Made by a program: the position numbers and the translations under genes
NCBI GenBank assembly: GCA_030740315.1
Contig: JASLXN010000036.1
Location: 1-10,736 of the forward strand
DNA length: 10,736 bases
Reading direction: 5' to 3'
DNA from: Dehalococcoidia bacterium
GTDB lineage: Bacteria > Chloroflexota > Dehalococcoidia > JACVQG01 > JAHKAY01
Notes under the pieces: model-generated
Told to the model about the DNA's origin: nothing
The model's input: only the letters and a program-made list of their open reading frames with translations
The model's database searches: none
Shown: piece by piece, positions 7,156 to 10,736 of the stretch
Layout: each line of letters opens with the position of its first letter
How positions within the stretch are numbered: position 1 is the stretch's first letter

Positions 7156-7159
7156 ATGA
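7142..7159 (+). other. Possible five-codon leader ORF before the 89-residue gene
   Basis: An AGGA at 7133-7136 stands 5 bases before an ATG at 7142 that encodes only MAALK and then stops. The stop overlaps the ATG at 7156 as ATGA, the usual layout for translational coupling. The 7156 ATG has no ribosome-binding site of its own. The same ten bases GATGGCCGCC occur again at 7194-7203. Confidence 0.25.
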
Positions 7160-7425
7160 AGGGGGAGAAATCCTTCAAAATTCGGGCGTGCTGGATGGCC
7201 GCCAGGACGATTAATGGCCTTCTCTGGGAAATTGAGCACTATCCGGATGAGGAATTCAATTTCAGGCCCAGCCCCGACGTAGGGGGTGCCATCGCCAAAA
7301 AAATATCTGAGCTTGTGTCTACCTGTAGGCTGAAGTACTACGAGGAATTGCGACGGAAGTTCCCTCAGGGCATATATACTCCTTCATCTGTTGCTTGGGC
7401 AGCCCGTAAAGGCACCGATGACTGA
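7156..7425 (+). CDS. Small unknown protein, 89 residues
   Basis: I do not recognise this gene. It encodes a soluble, mostly helical-looking 89-residue protein with no signal peptide or membrane segment. The stretch from about 18 to 66 (NGLLWEIEHYPDEEFNF, then RPSPDVGGAIAKKISEL) faintly recalls the first half of DinB/YfiT-like four-helix proteins, with the usual ...DEEL-RP...SI...L-H pattern. The metal-binding His position would be Glu, and the protein is about half the usual length, so this could be a remnant or chance. The start is uncertain: ATG 7156 lacks a ribosome-binding site but may be coupled to a five-codon leader, and ATG 7195 is an in-frame alternative. Its 3' end overlaps the next gene by 8 bases, which supports it being real and co-translated. 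Confidence 0.55.
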   Translation: MKGEKSFKIRACWMAARTINGLLWEIEHYPDEEFNFRPSPDVGGAIAKKISELVSTCRLKYYEELRRKFPQGIYTPSSVAWAARKGTDD

Positions 7426-8104
7426 GCCTTTACCTGGCTTCCGGCAGCCACCGGAGCCTGATGCTTTGGTCAGCTTTCGTGCCAGTTTGAGGGCTGGCAC
7501 TCACTGGTACCAGGCCCTTTTGGAGGCCATTGCCCTGTGGGATCAGCACGAGGAGGTAGTGGATGATGGGCGGCACTACCGTTATTTGGTGGGTGGTGAG
7601 GCCTTTGACTGGCTGCTGCTGGCGGAAAGGCTGTGTGACGGGGTGGGCGGCCTGACCCCCTCCGATGAGGTAGACGCCCTGCTCTTTCAAGGCCGGCCTC
7701 CGGTGGAGATGGACAGGCACAGGTTTCGCTACATGATAGGCCTCGCCAAGCACCAGGCCTATCTCAACTTTTTCTATGGGGTGGTGGTGGAGGAGGCCCT
7801 TTCAGAGGCGGTGGAGGAAGAGGTGCGCAAGTCACGGTGGTGCACCGGACTGCTGGAGGAGCCGGGACTGCTGGACGAGGCGTTCCAGCGCATTTACGGC
7901 GCCTCTCACGCCACCTTGCTGGAGAGCTTCCGCCGAGAGCGTAGCTATCCCCAAGAGCCGTCCACGGGGCTGGATGAGATGAAGGAATTCACCTATTGGC
8001 GGTTCAAATACCGCTTGAAACACTCAGAGCCGGATAAAGTGGCCAGCGACACCCGCAAGGGCCTGCTCTATCTCCACCGCCAGCGTGTCGGCCTGCCGAC
8101 ATAG
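7418..8104 (+). CDS. Unknown protein, 228 residues
   Basis: The protein has a balanced, natural composition and codon use like its neighbours, but I cannot assign it to a family. It is soluble, probably mainly helical, and has many charged and aromatic residues. There is no signal peptide or membrane helix. Notable stretches are YRYLVGGEAFDWLLLAERLC at about 54-73, RFRYMIGLAKHQAYLNFFYG near 105-124, an acidic helix EEALSEAVEEEV at about 128-139, and a basic C-terminus with FTYWRFKYRLKH. I chose ATG 7418 over the in-frame TTG at 7391 because AAAGG (7408-7412) lies just before it and it overlaps the preceding stop by 8 bases, as in coupled genes. It is probably a conserved protein of this lineage. 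Its end converges on the minus-strand genes. Confidence 0.8.
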   Translation: MTEPLPGFRQPPEPDALVSFRASLRAGTHWYQALLEAIALWDQHEEVVDDGRHYRYLVGGEAFDWLLLAERLCDGVGGLTPSDEVDALLFQGRPPVEMDRHRFRYMIGLAKHQAYLNFFYGVVVEEALSEAVEEEVRKSRWCTGLLEEPGLLDEAFQRIYGASHATLLESFRRERSYPQEPSTGLDEMKEFTYWRFKYRLKHSEPDKVASDTRKGLLYLHRQRVGLPT

Positions 8105-8232
8105 GGAAAGAAAGATGGATTCGCGGTTTATCCCCCATCGCCACCACTCCTACCCCATAGGGGGCGTCGGCGGAGCTAACAACAAGCAATATTCTTTAGG
8201 CGGAAGACGCCCGGCGTAAACTTAAACGGTCT
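8105..8232. other. Convergent intergenic spacer with inverted repeats
   Basis: No gene is seen here. CCCC-ATA-GGGG at 8153-8163 and the inverted repeat ACGCC-C-GGCGT at 8207-8217 could form hairpins. The latter is flanked by TTTA and TAAA and lies between the convergent ends of the 228-residue gene and the small minus-strand frame. It may act as a two-way transcription stop, but there is no clear T-tract. Confidence 0.35.
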
Positions 8233-8403
8233 TCATGGCGGTGTTGCTTCTGTTTCCTTGATGAGGCTGTAAAAGAAACCCAGGACGAAGCCCTTCGCCT
8301 CCAGGATTTCAGGAAGCAACGGTTCGCCCGTTTTGGTGAAGTGGGCTATGAACTGCCCTGGCTCCTCGGCGTGATCAATGGACTCGCTGGAGAGTTCTAC
8401 CAA
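8233..8403 (-). CDS. Small protein-like frame, possibly broken at its 5' end
   Basis: This frame was found by reading the minus strand downstream of valS. From a TTG at 8403 it encodes 56 residues beginning (M)VELSSESIDHAEEPGQF and ending ETEATPP. The frame is open back to a TGA at 8425-8427. The composition is protein-like, with about 60 percent purine in first codon position and GC-rich third positions. Upstream, AGGAG (8442-8438) stands 9 bases before a GTG at 8428, an ideal start, but that frame reads only MKQGS and stops. Removing one G from the GG at 8418-8419 would join this GTG to the long frame and give a 64-residue protein. So this is either a gene with a one-base frameshift (mutation or assembly error) or one that starts at TTG. 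I recognise no family. The plus-strand frame opposite is also open but has no start and scores worse on codon pattern. Confidence 0.45.
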   Translation of the reverse strand: MVELSSESIDHAEEPGQFIAHFTKTGEPLLPEILEAKGFVLGFFYSLIKETEATPP

Positions 8404-8503
8404 CAGTGCATCAACTTCCTTGCTTCACTGTGCCTTTCTCCTACCTTGCCCTCTTCGTCCTATCATAATACAACTTCACTACGTCTCTGCCACTAGCCGC
8501 TTT

Positions 8504-8513
8504 GGTGGCCACC
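8504..8513. repeat. Ten-base perfect palindrome at the valS stop
   Basis: GGTGGCCACC reads the same on both strands and overlaps the last base of the valS stop codon. GCCAC (8489-8493) also pairs with GTGGC (8505-8509). No T-run follows on the minus strand, so a terminator role is uncertain. Confidence 0.35.
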
Positions 8514-10736
8514 TAAGCCCCTATCAGTCCCAGGGTGCGGGTGAGGCGTTCTAAGCGCTGCTGCTGGGAGGATAGCCGCTGTTGCTCCCGCTCTACCACC
8601 TGTGCAGGGGCATTTGACCGGAATGTATCCCGGCCCAGCAGGCCTTCCAGCCGGGAGATCTCCACTTCGGCCTCCGCCATTTCGTTTTCCAACCGCTTTC
8701 GCTCCGCCGATAGGTCTACACCCTCCAGGGGCAGCACGACCTCTGCCCCGCTAAGTACTAGGACCACCCCGTGGGTGGGGCGCTCCCTAAGTGGGGTATC
8801 CAGCACGGTGAGGGGCCGGGCACGGGACAGGGATTCCATCGCCTCCCGCCGAGCGGAGAGGGATGTGACGTTGTCCCCCGCATGGACCTCCGCCTCCACC
8901 CAACTGTTCGTCCCTAGGCGCAGCTCGGTGCGCACCTGTCGGATGGCCCGTACCACCTCCATCATCAGGCTCATCTCCGCCTCCGCCTGAGTATCTACAG
9001 TTTGGGGACTGGCTGTGGGATATGGGGCAATCATGATGGACTCCGGCGGCTCCGGAAGGTAGGGCCGCAGGTGTTGCCACAACTCCTCGGTGACAAAAGG
9101 CATGAAAGGGTGGAGCAGGCGTAGGCTGGTGTCTAGGGCCTCCGTCATCACCTGCAGTGGTGAAAAGTCCCCCTGGCGCAGCCGAAGCTTGGCCATTTCT
9201 AGATACCAGTCGCAGAATTCCCCCCAAAAGAAATCGTGGACGGTTCGCTCCGCTTCGCCAAGTTGGAACTCGCTCATCAGGCGGTCCACCTCGGCAACGG
9301 CATAGGCTAGGCGGCTACGGATCCAGCGGTCCTCCAGAGCGATGTGGCCGGTGCCGGTGTCTGGAGGGCTCTGTTCCAGACTGGAAAGCACCAGCCGCCC
9401 AGCGTTCCACAGCTTGTTGGCGAAGTTGCGCCCCGCCTCTAACTTCTGGTAGCTGAGGCGCGTATCGTTGCCGGGAGTGGTGCCGGTGGACAGAGCGAAC
9501 CGGAGGGCATCGCAGCCGTACCGATCTATCAATTCTAAGGGGTTGAGCACATTTCCTCTGACCTTACTCATCTTATCGCCCTGATCGTCCCTCACCAACC
9601 CGTGTAGATAGACATGGCGGAAAGGGATCTGGCCGGTGTTTTCCAGGCCCATCATTATCATACGGGCCACCCAAAAGAAGAGGATATCGTATCCCGTCTC
9701 CATCACCGCCGTGGGGTAGAAGTAACGTATATCATCCGTATCCTCGGGCCATCCTAGGGTGGAGTGGGGCCACAAGGCGGAACTGAACCATGTGTCCAGT
9801 ACATCCGGGTCCTGATATATGTCGGTGGCGCCGCACTCTTCGCACTTTTCCGGGTCATCTATGGCTACCGTGAGATGCCCGCAGCCATGGCAGTACCACA
9901 CTGGGATGCGGTGCCCCCACCATAGCTGGCGGCTGATGCACCAGTCCCGGATGTTTTCCAGCCAGTTGTAGTATACCCGGGTGAAACGTTCCGGGACGAT
10001 GCTTATCCGGCCCTGCTGCACCGCCTTGAGTGCACGCTGTGCAAGGGAGTCCATCTGCACGAACCACTGCTGGCTGACCCATGGCTCTACGGCGGTGCGA
10101 CACCGCTGGCAATGGCCTACTGAGTGTGCGTGGCCCTCAGTCCTTTCCAACAGCCCCTCGGCCTCAAGCTGGTGGACAACACCCTCACGGGCCTGGTAGC
10201 GGTCTTTACCGGCGTAGGGGCCGGCGTTATCGCTAAGGGTGCCATCAGGGTTGAAGATGTTGACTATCGCCAGCCCGTGGCGTTGTCCGATTTCGAAGTC
10301 GGTAGTGTCATGGGCCGGGGTCACCTTGAGGGCGCCGGTGCCGAAGGCCGGGTCTATGGCGTCATCGGCGATGATGGGGATGCGGCGGTTCACCACCGGC
10401 AGCACCACCTCCTGGCCTAGCAGGTGCTGGTAGCGGCTGTCCTGGGGACTGACGGCCACGGCTGTATCCCCCATCATGGTCTCTGGGCGGGTTGTGGCCA
10501 CCGTGATGTGTCCTTGGCCGGTGGCAAGGGGGTAGCGGATGTACCAGAGATAGCTCTGGACGTCCTGGTGCTCCACCTCCAGGTCGGAGAGGGCGGTCAT
10601 GCATCTAGGGCACCAGTTTATGATGCGCTCACTGCGGTAGATGAGGCCCTTGTGGTAGAGGTTGATGAAAGTGGTGCGCACCGCCCGGCTGGGTCCGAGA
10701 TCCAGGGTGAAGCGCTCCCTGCTCCAGTCGCAGGAG
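8513..10736 (-). CDS. valS: Valyl-tRNA synthetase, N-terminus outside the window
   Basis: This class I synthetase charges tRNA-Val with valine and edits mischarged threonine. About 740 C-terminal residues are visible; the frame continues past the edge (SCDWSRERFTLDLG is encoded at 10735-10694), so the HIGH-containing N-terminus of roughly 130 to 150 residues is missing. The visible parts, in order, are: a zinc-type CPRC; the editing domain with TTRPETMMGDTAV and GTGALKVTPAHD; the catalytic block RDWCISRQLWWGHRIP; a CHGCGH/CEECG zinc knuckle; DVLDTWFSSALWP; the KMSKS loop, here KMSKV at 9574-9560; the anticodon-binding helical domain; and the C-terminal coiled coil (from about SAERKRLENEMAEAEVEI to the end), which is typical of ValRS. 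The Val in the KMSKS loop is unusual. The gene is convergent with the plus-strand genes. Identity is secure. Confidence 0.97.
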   Translation of the reverse strand, partial: SCDWSRERFTLDLGPSRAVRTTFINLYHKGLIYRSERIINWCPRCMTALSDLEVEHQDVQSYLWYIRYPLATGQGHITVATTRPETMMGDTAVAVSPQDSRYQHLLGQEVVLPVVNRRIPIIADDAIDPAFGTGALKVTPAHDTTDFEIGQRHGLAIVNIFNPDGTLSDNAGPYAGKDRYQAREGVVHQLEAEGLLERTEGHAHSVGHCQRCRTAVEPWVSQQWFVQMDSLAQRALKAVQQGRISIVPERFTRVYYNWLENIRDWCISRQLWWGHRIPVWYCHGCGHLTVAIDDPEKCEECGATDIYQDPDVLDTWFSSALWPHSTLGWPEDTDDIRYFYPTAVMETGYDILFFWVARMIMMGLENTGQIPFRHVYLHGLVRDDQGDKMSKVRGNVLNPLELIDRYGCDALRFALSTGTTPGNDTRLSYQKLEAGRNFANKLWNAGRLVLSSLEQSPPDTGTGHIALEDRWIRSRLAYAVAEVDRLMSEFQLGEAERTVHDFFWGEFCDWYLEMAKLRLRQGDFSPLQVMTEALDTSLRLLHPFMPFVTEELWQHLRPYLPEPPESIMIAPYPTASPQTVDTQAEAEMSLMMEVVRAIRQVRTELRLGTNSWVEAEVHAGDNVTSLSARREAMESLSRARPLTVLDTPLRERPTHGVVLVLSGAEVVLPLEGVDLSAERKRLENEMAEAEVEISRLEGLLGRDTFRSNAPAQVVEREQQRLSSQQQRLERLTRTLGLIGA

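Noticed and set aside
7391..7417. TTG start giving nine more residues on the 228-residue protein
   Set aside because: No ribosome-binding site precedes it, while ATG 7418 has AAAGG in front and a normal coupling overlap.
8200..8495. Plus-strand open frame opposite the small minus-strand frame
   Set aside because: It is in exact codon register with the minus frame, so it is probably its mirror. It has no ATG or ribosome-binding site, has a Cys-rich stretch, and has fewer purine-first codons.
8513..10736. Several plus-strand frames of 70 to 150 codons opposite valS
   Set aside because: valS is unambiguous over this whole stretch; the opposite frames are Arg/Ser-rich shadows of a GC-rich gene.

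Overview
The window reads as an ordinary, gene-dense stretch of a moderately GC-rich bacterial chromosome. I see no phage, insertion sequence, CRISPR array, rRNA or tRNA. The organism is probably from the phylum Chloroflexota, perhaps near Dehalococcoidia. This rests on the overall look of SecA (a short insert before its GFDYLRDNM block) and on two unrecognised proteins, so it is an inference and not a proven placement.

Plus strand, left part: rnc (RNase III, 55-768) has its own promoter. The TATAAT box sits so close to the ATG that the mRNA should be leaderless or nearly so. A second promoter with a perfect TATAAT (821-826) lies just before a likely four-gene operon. The operon runs: a crotonase-fold acyl-CoA enzyme (860-1663), a biotin-dependent acyl-CoA carboxyltransferase (1670-3235), prs (PRPP synthase, TTG start, 3267-4247) and secA (4216-6738, overlapping prs by 32 bases). 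Acyl-CoA metabolism, nucleotide precursor supply and protein export are therefore probably transcribed together, although the genes share no obvious pathway.

Plus strand, middle: 6739-7155 holds no convincing gene but contains several hairpins, one of them strong (6938-6961). Two genes I do not recognise follow, an 89-residue and a 228-residue protein that overlap by 8 bases and look translationally coupled (7156-8104).

Minus strand, right part: valS (valyl-tRNA synthetase) runs leftward from beyond the window edge to its stop at 8513. Its N-terminus, with the HIGH motif, lies outside. Downstream on the same strand is a small protein-like reading frame (8233-8403). It appears to be out of frame by one base with an ideally placed ribosome-binding site and GTG codon at 8428. 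It converges with the plus-strand genes.

The points most worth a second look are substitutions at normally conserved functional positions: Arg for a metal-binding Asp in RNase III, loss of both hydratase glutamates in the crotonase, Ile at the acyl-specificity position of the carboxyltransferase, and KMSKV in ValRS. The hidden small gene and the structured intergenic region also deserve attention. I did not find strong evidence for a wholly new system.
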